The notes under the pieces: model-generated
What the model was told of the DNA's origin: nothing
What the model saw: only the letters and a program-made list of their open reading frames with translations
Database searches by the model: none
Assembly (NCBI GenBank): GCA_963920525.1
Contig: OY986439.1
Location: 24,174,319-24,238,318, forward strand
Length of the DNA stretch: 64,000 nucleotides
Direction: 5' to 3'
Source of the DNA: Dichetophora obliterata
Taxonomy: Eukaryota; Arthropoda; Insecta; Diptera; Sciomyzidae
Translations under genes and position numbers: made by a program
Part shown: positions 1 to 10,362 of the stretch, piece by piece
How positions within the stretch are numbered: position 1 is the first letter of the stretch
Layout of the letters: each line of letters opens with the position of its first letter

Positions 1-430
1 CTCTTCCTGTCACTCTGTTTTTATAACGGAGAAAATCCATTAACGGCTCGAGCCAAAAATTTGCTTTACAATTTTATAGCTCCTGCCTAAGTAGGTGCCT
101 CTCATGCACACTTTTTGCCTTTCAGGAATGTGAAATATTTGTAAACCTATTAGTATATACTGTTCCATATACACATTAAGGCAATTCACAACCTTGTGTA
201 TTTGAGATTGCAAATTTTGTGCAATTGTAAAAATTTCCTGTTAATTGTGAACGGTTTTTTTTTGCTTTACTTTGCAACACTTGTTGCAAAACATGAAACT
301 ATTGAGCTTGATTTTTTTTATTTGCTGTTCTTCCATATCAGTTTTTTTGCCTTTACTTTTTTTCTTTATCAGCTGTCAGCTTGCAATTTAGTGTTGCAGA
401 GTTATTATAAACTATGAGTTTAAGTGTTGC
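1..430. other. AT-rich DNA, no gene seen
   Basis: Short ORFs here are low complexity (Phe/Leu-rich from T runs) and match no family I recognise. No terminal repeats, splice-bounded exons or RNA gene could be supported. Confidence 0.5.
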
Positions 431-436
431 ATATTT

Positions 437-513
437 GCAATAGCGTAGTAAATGTATAACTCTGCGCTAGACTATCAACCTAAAGGTCCCTGGTTCGAAT
501 CCGGGTTCGGGCA
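437..513 (+). pseudogene. tRNA-like Pol III relic (SINE head or tRNA pseudogene)
   Basis: A consensus B box (GGTTCGAATCC, about 492-502) sits in a good T arm (CCTGG loop CCGGG). An A-box-like TAGCGTAGTAA lies about 50 bases upstream. The 3' end resembles a tRNA acceptor strand, but the first seven bases do not pair with it and the anticodon arm is poor. It is therefore more likely a tRNA-derived repeat or pseudogene than a working tRNA. Confidence 0.5.
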
Positions 514-2209
514 TGGTTCTTTTCACTTTCTTTGTTCTTTCCTACATTTAAGAATTATGGAAAACTAAAAAAATCCACAACTAAATTGTGGAAAATGTGG
601 AATTAAAGGACAGAAACAACTAAGGGCTGGAAATGCTTGCCGGGGTTAAGGCATGACACTAGCCTCGGTCAAAAGCAATTCAAATTGTCTTTCACGGTTG
701 TTTTGCCTAATCAATAATTCTTTTATGGTTCCAATATATTCCTCTAAATAATCTATCCCTTTCCTTTCAGGTCAAAGACCAAACCTTGTTTGTATAAAGC
801 GCATGCCCTGGTTCTTTGATCTTTTTTAGAAATAAAAAAAATAATATGTCTCTACCATTTTGCAAATGCTATGATGCAAGACTATTTGCACCGGATTGTG
901 AACAGCCCTAAATATTTAAGCCTTATTTTATCCAATTTCCCAACTCACAAAAGATCATTCAAGTCACCGCCATCGGTCAGTCGTTATATTAAGTCAAATA
1001 TATTTACAAACATATATAGAAATATTGTCGCATACTCCATTGTTTTAGTTAGCACAATTAACTCTTAAGTACTTTATCCAAATTTATTAAATGTAATATT
1101 GAACAATCTTATTATTATGTACCTATCTAACTGTGAGTTTATATTGTATTTGAAATACTAAACTAGTGTAATTTTTTAAGAATTTTTTTTGTAATTCTAA
1201 TTTTTATTATCAAATATGAAAGAAGTTTTTGAACTTGTAACAGCATTTTTAAAAGTAAGAAATCTCTTTTTTATTTTTTTTTTCTTTTAACTTAACCCTT
1301 TAATGCGCAAGTATTAATTTTTCGTTAAAAACTTTCGGAACGTTGATGATTGAGATAGTTATATGAAAAATGTAATTGAAAAATTAGTTTTGTTTATTTT
1401 TAAAAATAAGTTTATTTAAAAAAAAAAAATAGGGACTGAGCATATTTTTTTAGATACTTTAAGCTAAAAATATTTTTTTTTTTAAATAAAATGAGATAGT
1501 TTTTAGTAGAGCTCCAGCTTATTCACATACTTCGAAAAACCTGAACTACACGTGTAGTTGCAACGGACAACGCATTTACGTTTTGAGCTATAGTCATTGA
1601 ACAATAGATTATATTACAAGGCTTAACCATTAAAGGTTTAACCATTATACCAAGGATTATACTAAAAGGCTAAACTTGTCTCCTTAATAAGACTCTATTT
1701 ATATAGACTTTAATGGTTTCTATGGAATCTTTTGTTATAAATAGACGACATTATAAGCAATTAACTAACTTTATTACCTGTTACTGGGTCTATCTCAGAT
1801 CAAGGGTGGATCATGTTATTAATTATGAAGTACAAACAAGTAGATACTTCTATGCACTTTGACTATGTTATTGTTATAGTGCTGGAATAGTTGCAGTGGT
1901 ACGATTGTCTACTGAATGAAAAATTTTGGTCCAAGGCGTTCATGAAAACCATAAAAGATACTCAATGACTTGCGATTACTTCACTGCATCTGATTGGTTA
2001 TAAAATCATTCTCTTATTGATTTTGTCATCAAAACTGAATGAGCTCTGCGAATGTCATAGGACATTAATAATTCCTTTTGGATCCTTTGAACAAGATAAA
2101 TCTAAAATATTTGGTAAGCTCCTGATTGCTTCATTGGTATTAGTCAGTTAGAAGAGTCATTGGATCTTTTAAGGATTCAGAGCTTACATATCATACAAAC
2201 GAAGGCATT
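514..2209. other. AT-rich DNA; possible LINE 3' tail at 871-1260
   Basis: The only weak coding signal is a 65-codon ORF at 871-1068 (+). Its Leu/Ser/Pro-rich spacing faintly recalls the C-terminus of Jockey/CR1 reverse transcriptases (an SPKYLSLI-like patch), and AT-rich DNA like a LINE 3' UTR follows. No catalytic motif is present, so this is only a possibility. Nothing else is recognised. Confidence 0.25.
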
Positions 2210-2212
2210 TTG

Positions 2213-2360
2213 AGAAGTCTACCAGCCAAAGTGACGCAAAACATTTAGGTCCCCTAAAAGAGGTCATCATGTCACAAATCATCGATAAAATTCATGGAAT
2301 GATTTTAGACGATCGGAGAATGAAAGTGCGTGCGGTGGCTGAGGTATCTCAATTACCAAA
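2213..2360 (+). pseudogene. mariner transposase fragment, second N-terminal helix-turn-helix
   Basis: The frame through 2278-2352 reads IDKIHGMILDDRRMKVRAVAE. This matches the second DNA-binding helix-turn-helix of mariner transposases (family pattern IHxMVLxDRRxKVREIAE). There is no start codon or catalytic domain. Another mariner-like piece from the middle of the protein lies in the same orientation at about 13560-13800, beyond the 2528-13338 insertion. The two probably belong to one split, decayed element. The join carries roughly 180 bp more than an intact mariner would, so further indels are likely. Confidence 0.5.
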
Positions 2361-2853
2361 CTACTCAGGCACAAAAATACCGAGTATCAGACTCAGTTTT
2401 ATTTTTGAAAGCTACGAGTAGTAACGAAAAACAGCGAAGTTTTTGCGTACAGGACCCCAGAAGAAAAATTTATATATTGTGTCAAAGTAGAATGCAACCG
2501 AAATATACCCAAAAAGTACCTCGAAAGCAAGGTTGCCAGAAATGTGGGTATTTTTGTGGGTTGTCCATTCGTGGTAATTTTTAATTGGTCTTCGGAATTT
2601 TTTTTTGGGAGTTCCCATGGTATTTTTTAATCCAGCGTGGTGTTTTTTAATTGGCGCGGGAATTTAGCGTGGTATATCTAATTGCATAGGATTGGGGAAT
2701 TTTCTTCTTAAAAATTTTTTTCACTTTTATTAAGCAAACATTTAATAATGGTATTCGATGAACGACGTAAGCGTAAAGCTATAAGTTTATGCTGTACATA
2801 TTCTCGAACTTACCCTTAATAAAAATGATTAAATTACTTATTTGTTTTAAGAA

Positions 2854-2864
2854 CTTCCTTTTCG
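2854..2864 (+). promoter_or_regulatory. 5' TOP-like tract of RpLP2
   Basis: The sequence CTTCCTTTTCG is a C followed by an unbroken pyrimidine run. This is the form of the terminal oligopyrimidine tract that begins ribosomal-protein mRNAs and mediates growth-dependent translation. It lies 85 bases upstream of the ATG and probably marks the transcript start. The six bases ending on its first C (AAGAAC, 2849-2854) recur after the poly(A) tract at 3495-3500. Confidence 0.5.
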
Positions 2865-2938
2865 TTTTAAAGTTTTTCAACGAAAGTTGTGTTTTCTTGT
2901 GCTGTACACGTTTCGTGTCGAAAAAAAGGACTTAAAAA

Positions 2939-3277
2939 ATGCGTTACGTGGCTGCATATATGTTGGCTGTCCTCGGCGGATTAGAGAACCCTAAGAATGC
3001 CGAAATTGAGAAGATACTTAGCTCTGTTGGTATTGAAGTCGATGCTGAGCGCCTCACCAAAGTAGTCAAGGAATTGAATGGTAAGTCCATCGAAGAATTG
3101 ATCAAGGAGGGTCGTGAGAAGCTGTCATCCATGCCAGTCGGTGGTGCTGGTGCCGCTGCACCCGCTGCCGCCCCAGCTGCTGCTGGTGGTGACAAGAAGG
3201 AGGCCAAAAAAGAGGAGAAGAAGGTTGAATCTGAATCTGAGGAAGATGATGATATGGGCTTCGGTCTCTTTGAATAA
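2939..3277 (+). CDS. RpLP2: 60S acidic ribosomal protein P2 (intact, probably a retrocopy)
   Basis: The 112-residue protein is a full-length P2 stalk protein; P1/P2 dimers on the large subunit recruit translational GTPases. Residues 1-60 form the helical dimerisation domain ([14 protein letters not shown] start, then [15 protein letters not shown]). Residues 67-84 are the Ala/Gly/Pro hinge, 85-97 the Lys/Glu segment and 98-112 the conserved acidic tail ending [10 protein letters not shown]. There is no frameshift or stop, and no intron between TOP tract and poly(A) signal. It lies inside a transposon-rich segment. AATAAA is at 3458, an A10 tract follows at 3487, and short AAGAAC repeats flank the unit. 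Retrocopy status is inferred. Without a genome comparison it could be the sole functional gene. Confidence 0.93.
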   Translation: MRYVAAYMLAVLGGLENPKNAEIEKILSSVGIEVDAERLTKVVKELNGKSIEELIKEGREKLSSMPVGGAGAAAPAAAPAAAGGDKKEAKKEEKKVESESEEDDDMGFGLFE

Positions 3278-3457
3278 GCATGCAACAGCAAGGCTAGCAA
3301 TTTACAACAACAATAACATCAACGTGCTAAAAAAATAGATTTTTCTTCTGGGCGTAGTCAACATCAGCCGGTTTAAACTTTTTAAAAACGTCTTTCTACA
3401 AAGTGTTTTTAAAGATTAATTCTATTAAACCTGTACAAATTGCATTTATTTCTATGA

Positions 3458-3500
3458 AATAAATTTGAAAAAACAAGTTTTTACGTAAAAAAAAAAGAAC
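3458..3500 (+). terminator. Poly(A) signal and A10 tract after RpLP2
   Basis: AATAAA at 3458-3463 is followed 23 bases later by A10 (3487-3496), the usual cleavage distance. The tract runs into GAAC, completing an AAGAAC repeat of 2849-2854. A genomic A tract exactly at the cleavage distance suggests a reverse-transcribed mRNA rather than an ordinary gene end. Confidence 0.55.
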
Positions 3501-3553
3501 AAGTTTCCATCACAAAATTGCATGAAAACTTAGTAGACATTTTTTGACATATA

Positions 3554-5121
3554 CAGTAGCTCACAACGAAAGTCGGGCAGGCATTTCTTAGCACTTTCGC
3601 ATTGGTTTCAGAAATGAAAATGCAAGAAGTAACTTGGAGTAATATTTTTTCAAAACGTTCCTTATTGGTGAGCAAAATTAAACAGAAACATAGTTAAAAG
3701 TTAGAACATAACTGTAAAGCAAAATTAAATCAAACAAAAGCTTTAAAAACGAGCTCTCATTGAAAGTCATGCATATAAGGAATTCAATGCTAAAACTAAG
3801 AATTTAATATTTTTTTGCCAATCCATTATCTTATATGAATGCCTGCAGCCTTTTTGAAATGGGTGCAACCAAATTTTTAAAAACTTCAGCTCCAATTTGA
3901 TTCCACTCTTCACTAAGTATACTTTTTTTAGGATTGGATCTTTAGCTGCCCATCTCAGATACTGCACTCAGGGTTCAAGTTCATCTTATAGATGTTCTAT
4001 AACCTTTTAATCTGGGCCTTGTGAGGCTTTTTTTTATGACATTTGGGCAAATATTAAGTACACAATTATTTACCAAGAGCGTCGTATGTTTCAGGTCATT
4101 GTCTTGGTAAAACTAAACATTTTCTGCAATTCCTTATTTACCCTCACTTTCTTTTACTTGCGCCATGAGAATGTCAAGGAACATATTTTTGTCCATTATA
4201 CCTTCAATAAAATGAATTCTTCCAACATCAGATGCAGCCCCAAACCATGACTGATCCTATACCATGGTTAATTGTATGTTTAGAACTTTTATTGCAAAAT
4301 TCTCCATTCGGTTTTCGCTTTCCATCTGAACCATATAAATAAAGTAAACTCGGTAAACAAAACCTGAACTAAAAGTTTATTGTTTAAAAGTGCTAAGGAT
4401 CCTAATGTTTTCTGTTTTATTAACCTTGCTCCAGAAAAGAAAGTCTTTGGTCATCTGCTCATGCACGAAAATGGGGCGTTCTATTACATTTTTCTTTCTA
4501 ATACAGTGCTTTTTTCGTGCTACTCCTCAATTTAAACATTTTTTCTCAAAACTCTTCAAATTGTTTCTGAGTGTACACTTTTTTCAAATTGAGTTTAAAA
4601 ATGACCTCTAGTTTTAGTGCAAATAAAAATGAGTCTTTTATTATTTCTCTTAAAAAATACCTTTCATCTTTGTAGCTAAGTTTTTTTTAGCTACTGTACG
4701 TTCTTTATTGCATATTCTCTTATCTTGTATATAATGTTTGATTATATAGTGCACTGTTGATTTACTTTTTAAGGCGATTTGTGAAATTTGTCACTCGGAT
4801 CTTCCTTGCAAATAATGATCTATCACGAACCAGATAGATCAGTAGTAAAAAGTTGTAAGCAGGAATAAGCAGTTGTAAGCATTTTTTCTTTACTTGCCAG
4901 ACTTTCAATGTGAGCTCGTTTTTATAGGTTTTTTTCGATTTAAATTTGTTGCATTCTTATGTTTTAATTTTTTAATTATGTTTCTGTTTAATTTTGTTCA
5001 CCAAAAAATAACGTTTTGAAAAAAATATAAATGTATTGCAATATTCTTCATACATTTTCATTTCTGAAATCAATGCGAAAGTGCTAAGAAATGCCTGCCT
5101 GACTTTTGTTATGAGCCACTG
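3554..5121 (-). mobile_element. Tc1-like transposon with long terminal inverted repeats
   Basis: It starts CAGTAGCTCACAACGAAAGT at a TA and ends in the complement (GAGCCACTG) before a TA. Inverted similarity extends about 150 bp inward, with shared AAGAAATGCCTGCC and GCGAAAGTGCTAAG. The length of 1,568 bp is typical for Tc1. It encodes a decayed transposase on the minus strand. Confidence 0.85.
3780..4380 (-). pseudogene. Decayed Tc1 transposase (DD34E type)
   Basis: On the minus strand, broken frames show family motifs in order. GSDGKRK near 4330 follows the first catalytic region, which is degraded. An HFIEGIMDK block lies near 4200, QDNDLKHT (second Asp) near 4090, and a C-terminal IEHL-like patch near 3990, followed by remnants of the Tc1 C-terminal helix. 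Stops and frameshifts interrupt it repeatedly and no start codon remains, so it cannot make transposase. The long terminal repeats place it near Tc1 relatives with extended TIRs. Confidence 0.65.
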
Positions 5122-5249
5122 TAGCAATACTATCCTGAGTTTTTTATTTTTTTGCAAGCGTAAAATTTGTAAAAATTATATTAATTTTCATCGGCCCTTA
5201 CTTCTAGATACGAATAGGCTCCTTGTGTGTAAATTTTACACACTTTTTT

Positions 5250-5858
5250 CAGTGGGGATAACTTCACTATCGAAGCTAACATAGAAGCGAAGTTTTCGAT
5301 CTGACAGTATGTTGTAATATTTTTGTTCGACAGGCGATTTGGTTTGTTTCGAAGTTATGTTCGAACATTTAACAGCTGCCCGCAAGCTTTTTCCTGATAC
5401 TTGGCATGCTTAATAACGTGAATCAATATTTTAAAAAATTGTTTTATTAATAAAAAATGTCATTTAAACTAAAAATTATAAATTGATTATTTATTAATTA
5501 TAATATAACTATAATTATAAATAACATTTTTTGGCAAAAATAAGGGTAACTTATTTTGAACAAACAGTTCTAAGGTAACCATATATATACTTTTAGTAAA
5601 GCCAATACTATTATTATTCCACTAACTTAAAATCATTATTTAACTCTTCTATGTTATATAAATAATGTATAATAAATAAAACCATGCTTAAATAGATAAA
5701 TATTTCCATTTATATTTACTTCGCTTCTCGATCACTGCCACCAAAATAAAGTGATATTTTATCGCAAATTTTATCGCCTGTTGAAAGTGTTACAACATAC
5801 CGACTTTCGATAATTTCGACAGCTTCGAAACTTTCGAAGTTATAACATGTTGCACAGG
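5250..5858. mobile_element. Non-autonomous element, family M1, copy 1
   Basis: Imperfect terminal repeats face inward: TAACTTCACTATCGAAG at the left and CTTTCGAAGTTATAACATG at the right. A long, nearly identical copy lies at 53162-54893 in direct orientation. There is no coding capacity. Here the site GTTACAACATACCGAC is uninterrupted, whereas copy 2 holds a 1.1-kb insertion at this point. The target duplication is not clear; a CA-start end suggests hAT but is unproven. Confidence 0.65.
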
Positions 5859-6611
5859 TGCAATATTTTCATCGATGAATGAAATGAATGCAGTTTTCTC
5901 GTTAAAAGTAATTGCTTATTCATAATTTTATTTAATTTAAAACAAAAATGTTCAAATCGCTTAATCGCGTAAAAAATGTATATATTTTAAAGTGGATGTA
6001 TGCATCAGTGATCTGCAAGCGATGGCATTTTCGCTACTTGCAATCTACCCTCAACAAATACAGTGACAGTCTGACCGCACTACGCAAGCGCTGCGATTGT
6101 TGTGTTGAACATAGTTGCAACATTGAAGCCAACTGTGTATGAGCGTGTCGTAAGACCACAATAATGCATGTTCGAGTTGTTGGTTTGATAACCAGCGCAG
6201 GGTCTTTTCAACTTCTGGTATGCAATGGTAAGTATGGTCATTTACAAGCAACAAAACAAAGACATAAAGCGTAACTTCTGCATAAAAAAACCAGCGCTTA
6301 TTTTGTTCTCCGAACACAAAGTATTTGCAGTAACATTGCAGTAACATTGCAGTTACTTTGCGTGACTTTTGAGAGCTTGTAGCTCATAAGCTAATGGTTC
6401 AATTGAGCTTATTTCTTTTTTAAAATAAATTCTAAAGTTTAATTGAGTGAGCAATAAAATTTGTTTAGTAAATTTTTAAAGATATTTATTAAATTTAGTT
6501 TTTTAAGAAATTATATCAGACGCCATTTTACTATAAAACACCTTTAATCACTGATTTTGATAAGATTTTGTATGCATGCAGATCTTTAATAAAGCTACAA
6601 CTTTTGTTCAA
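5859..6611. other. No recognised gene
   Basis: ORFs at 5948-6142 (+) and 6051-6347 (-) overlap on opposite strands and resemble no family I know. I see no terminal repeats or RNA gene here. Confidence 0.4.
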
Positions 6612-6613
6612 TT

Positions 6614-6747
6614 ATTAAAAATTTTGAAATAATAGGGTCGCCACCTAATATTATGTCTTTTAAAGAGTTTAAAACTGATAAATGACGTTTAAAACTCTTG
6701 AAAAGACATATTATTAGGTGGCAACCCTATTATTTCAAAATTTTATA
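6614..6747. repeat. Palindromic hairpin MITE
   Basis: Two arms of about 60 bases are near-perfect complements around an 11-base loop. The left arm includes AATAATAGGGTCGCCACC and the right arm GGTGGCAACCCTATTATT. It abuts repeats that share the GGTGGCAACCCTA motif. Confidence 0.7.
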
Positions 6748-6839
6748 ACTTTGAAATTCTGACAATGGATTTGGATTCAGCGACCCATTTTTGGTGTACG
6801 ATTTTTTTTGCCAGCCCCGAAGTCATAAAACTGCAAAAA

Positions 6840-7160
6840 ACTAAGGTGGCAACCCTATCCACCATCTTGAATTTTAAAATTTTAACTTTAGATTCGAAAT
6901 CAGCGACCCCTTAACACTGATAAATGATGTTTAAAACTCTTAATAATACATACTATTAGGTGGCAATACTGTGGTAAAAATTTAGGTGGCAACCCTAACC
7001 TCCATCTTAAATTTTAAAACTGTGACATTATATTCGAAATCAAATCCGTTGTCAGAATTTCAAAATTACAAGAATTCGCATAAATGAAAAAAATCTAGGT
7101 GGCAACTCTATCCGCCATCTTAAATTTTAAAGTTTGACATCATCTTCGAAATAAGTTACC
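6840..7160. repeat. Short tandem repeat block, GGTGGCAACCCTA type
   Basis: Three diverged units of about 115-140 bp begin near 6843, 6981 and 7097. Each begins GGTGGCAACYCTA, followed by a CCATCTTAAATTTTAAA-like stretch, and most include GATTCGAAATCAGCGACCC. That last motif recurs in the array at 61835-62760. Confidence 0.6.
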
Positions 7161-7392
7161 CCTAAAACTTCCTAAAACTATTTACTCTATTCATACTGAA
7201 GTAATCTGCAAACACTTGAGTAAAAATGCAGTGTACGCGCTGATTTCATCGTTCGTAAGCTTACTTTTGTATCACTGCTTAGTCGAAGTTGAAATCAACC
7301 TGCAATGGTACACGAGGCAGTAGCTCAAAATAGTGCATTATTATAACGATTGCCGTTCGTGCGCTGTGGTTTATACAGGTAATTATTTTATG

Positions 7393-7654
7393 CATTGGCG
7401 TCGGAAGCGGGGGGGCAAGGTGGGCAGTTGCCCCCCCCACTTTTTTAGCTAGATAAACAATTTAAAAGGAAAAGTTATTCAAAATATCAGTTTTTTTACA
7501 ACGATAATATTTTTGTATTATATATTTTCCTCTTCTTTCTCTCTTCTTCATGTTTCATGTGAAGAAATTTTGGTGAACTTTTTTTGCACCACCATTTGTA
7601 CTGCCCCCCCATTTGTACTGCCCCCCCAGATGAAATTCGCTTCCGACGCGATTG
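7393..7654 (+). mobile_element. hAT MITE, copy 1
   Basis: It is 262 bp with imperfect 17-bp terminal repeats, CATTGGCGTCGGAAGCG and the complement of CAATCGCGTCGGAAGCG. A perfect 8-bp target duplication, ATTTTATG, lies at 7385-7392 and 7655-7662. There is no ORF; the long predicted ORFs crossing it are incidental. Its inverted relative at 24068-24327 is very similar along its whole length. Confidence 0.9.
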
Positions 7655-7859
7655 ATTTTATGCAAACATCTATACTTTCCACTGAAGTCGAAGCACACAT
7701 CACACAGTGTTTGACTTTGGTACAATTGGCTAATGCAACATACCTGATGTTGTAAGTGAGCTCGATGGCGTAGAATATGTTGCATGGTGTTAATGATATT
7801 GAAGTCATACAAAAACCAAGTATGTACTGAGTGTAAAAGCAGTTGCAGTTCATCGCTGC

Positions 7860-9010
7860 AGGTCTCTGGTATGCATGTATGTATGTGGGCATGATGTGCA
7901 TATGTATGTATGTATATCACGTATAGACTCCAAAGCCGATCTTTATGAAATTTTATGGGAAATTGAAACAACATCTTGAGAGTGCTCCTGGAAAGTTTGG
8001 TGTTGATTGGATAAGGGGGCGTGGTACCTACCATACAACGTAAATTTACATTATCGCCCACAAACCATAAAAAATGCTACATATCAGACGGTTTTGATCG
8101 ATAAAAAACTAAAATCTTGTTTAGATGATTACTATAGGCAACTTCACTAAAAATGGGCGTGGTCGCACTTTAGCTACGACTACTTCTTCAAAATTATGCC
8201 AGTTCCTGAGTTGTACAAGTTTTGGTAGTGAGCTTACTGTATATATAAATGTTGCCACGCCCATTTTACCGCCTATAAATCAGTGGAACCTCTGTATATA
8301 AGACGGTTTTGATCGAATAAAACTAATATTTGGTAGTTTAGTTCATAAGTGCAATAAAAGCGCATTATACCTACGCCCACTTTTTCGAAACTATGCTAAT
8401 TCCTGAGATGTTCACGTTTTAACGACAGTGAAATTTGGTATGTAAGTGCAATGGAACCAAATGGTGGTCACTATATATATACATGTTGACACGCCAGCTT
8501 TTTCCGCCCATTTATATGAAAAAATTTAATATGTATGCAAAAATTAATATATGTATGGGAGTGTATCACGTAAAGACTCCGAAACCGCTTAACCAATTTT
8601 TATGAAATTTTTAGAAAAACGGTGGCAAAGTCTTGAGAATGTTAGTGTGAAGTCTGGTTCTGACTGAAAAAAGGGGCGTGGTACCGCAAATATACCACAT
8701 AATTTTTGATACCGAATAGCTTTCGAAAGCATAAGTAATACAGCATCGGAATTCGATTTCGTGAAAATTTAGCAATTAATAAAACACCAACCAAGGATGG
8801 TTTTTGAATTATAAAAGGGGCGTGGCACCTCTAAAACAACCCAAATTTGCTACATCGAATAACTTTGCAATTAAAGAGCGCACAGCCTCGGAATTCGGTA
8901 TTCGACCTCAATATACAAGTGCCGTTCCACATATAGCATTTTATAGGCGTCGAACAAGGACATGTGGTAGTAACGCACTGAATTTCAGCAAGTTAAAAAA
9001 AATGAAAAAT
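7860..9010 (+). repeat. Helitron-like interspersed repeats (GGGCGTGG type)
   Basis: Degenerate repeats carry GGGCGTGGTACC/GGGCGTGGCACC blocks, TTTTATGAAATTT and 'cacgtatagactcc' phrases. The stretch near 8800-8950 is the reverse complement of units in the Helitron at 48147-49876 (GCCTCGGAATTCGGTATTCGA). I could not place a 5' TC or 3' CTAG end, so boundaries are approximate and the family assignment is by similarity to that element. Confidence 0.5.
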
Positions 9011-9525
9011 TGGGAAAATATCGAAACAAAAATTAACAATTAAGCAGAAGAACAGTGACATAAGCCTGGTTTTCACTAAGTCAATTTCAATGACAACAAT
9101 CACTGATGTCAGTAGGCATCTTGACCATATGACGTCAAATGCGTTTTCATTGAAACCCAAAAACTGACATAAAATCGAATGTCAAAGACTGACGTTGAAT
9201 TTATGTGTCAATTGATTGCCATACTGTTTTCACTTTCACTTTCACTTTCGATGTTATTTGTGGATTCGACTCGCGTCGTTTCAACAGCGAGGTCGTGAAG
9301 TGCGGCCAGTCAGTAACAACTATAATCATCCATCTTAATTGATGTGACTTTTACTGTTAATTATTAACAACAAAAATAATATAATTCAATAAATTAATAC
9401 ACAAGAATGTGTATTAATTAATATAATCATAAATTTGTGATCAAAAGCTACAGTAAGAACTTCGTGTTCACGGTAGCTTTTTATCGCTGCGAATGCTATT
9501 CTGTCGTTTAGCATTCTTTTAAAAA

Positions 9526-9586
9526 GAAGAAGAAGAAGAAGAAGAAGAAGAAGAAGAAGAAGAAGAAGAAGAAGAAGAAGAAGAAG
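9526..9586 (+). repeat. (GAA)n microsatellite
   Basis: About 20 uninterrupted GAA/AAG units. They create a spurious poly-Ser ORF on the minus strand. Confidence 0.95.
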
Positions 9587-9725
9587 ATGTTATTTGTGAA
9601 ATGCCATCGGTTTGTTCAGTTGTGCTTTTTTCATCAACAGCTGATGTTTTATATTTGAGATTGTTAGAAAATGTTTCTTTTTGGTGAAATTTATAAAATA
9701 CCGTTAATTTTATTAGATTAATAGC

Positions 9726-9942
9726 AAAAGTGCACTTAAACATAGATTATCACAGTGGCTGGTGTTGGTTCAAAAGGCACCATCGGGACGTTCTATCGCA
9801 AGATACGTCATCAAGATTCACGCAAATGACAAATTCCTGGCAAAGCGACCGCAACAACGTGAATCCCGAAAATACGTCATGCAACAAATCCCTTGGAAGC
9901 AACACCGGCCACCGGCGATAATCCCTGTTTAAGTGCACTTTT
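9726..9942. mobile_element. Palindromic MITE nested in the 9063 element
   Basis: The ends read AAAAGTGCACTTAAACA and its exact complement. Inverted similarity continues inward through GTGGCTGGTGTTGG / CCGGTGGCCGGTGTTG. It is 217 bp with no protein. Mirror-image ORFs on both strands are a by-product of the palindrome. No clear target duplication was found. Confidence 0.65.
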
Positions 9943-10362
9943 CCTTTTAAACCAATTAAAATAACAATATTTAAAAAACTTTGTCAGCAGTGAAACAAAA
10001 AAAAAAAATGAAAACAAAATTTTTTTTGTAGGCAACAACTGACGCAAAATGCCAACATGTTGGCATTTCGATTTTTCTTGTCATACAACGATATTTTGAT
10101 TGACTAGCAAAATTCTATCTTTGTGATTTTATATAACAATCAGTGGTCATATATGAAAACAAATGTAAATGACAATGCGTTTCCATTAGATTGACAACAT
10201 TTGTGATTGAAAACTGACCTAGTGAAAACCAGGCTATAGGCGCGCCAAAATTATGGTGCGTAACTTTTACACACAAGAACCGATTAAGGTTAAAATGCCA
10301 AAAATAAGTGAAAAATATAATTGCTAAAAAACAATAATAAAACATATTTACAAGTTTGCTTA

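Larger units (their letters stand above)
9063..10235. mobile_element. DNA element with AGCCTGGTTTTCACTA ends
   Basis: The 16-bp terminal inverted repeats are perfect and flanked by ATA on both sides (9060-9062, 10236-10238). The inner terminal DNA is rich in TGACNTCA/TGACA-like motifs. No transposase ORF is present. It contains a GAA microsatellite and a nested palindromic MITE. The superfamily is unassigned; a 3-bp duplication would suit a Harbinger relative. Confidence 0.7.

Noticed and set aside
2944..3300. 118-codon ORF antisense to RpLP2
   Set aside because: Mirror of a GC-rich coding sequence; the plus frame encodes a complete conserved P2 protein.
7548..8061. Overlapping ORFs of 117 and 168 codons on the minus strand
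   Set aside because: They cross the MITE and Helitron-like repeats, show no conserved motif, and read through the terminal repeat.
9519..9743. ORF with a long poly-Ser tract
   Set aside because: Produced by the (GAA)n microsatellite on the opposite strand.
9730..9938. Pair of mirror ORFs of about 62 codons
   Set aside because: By-product of the palindromic MITE.
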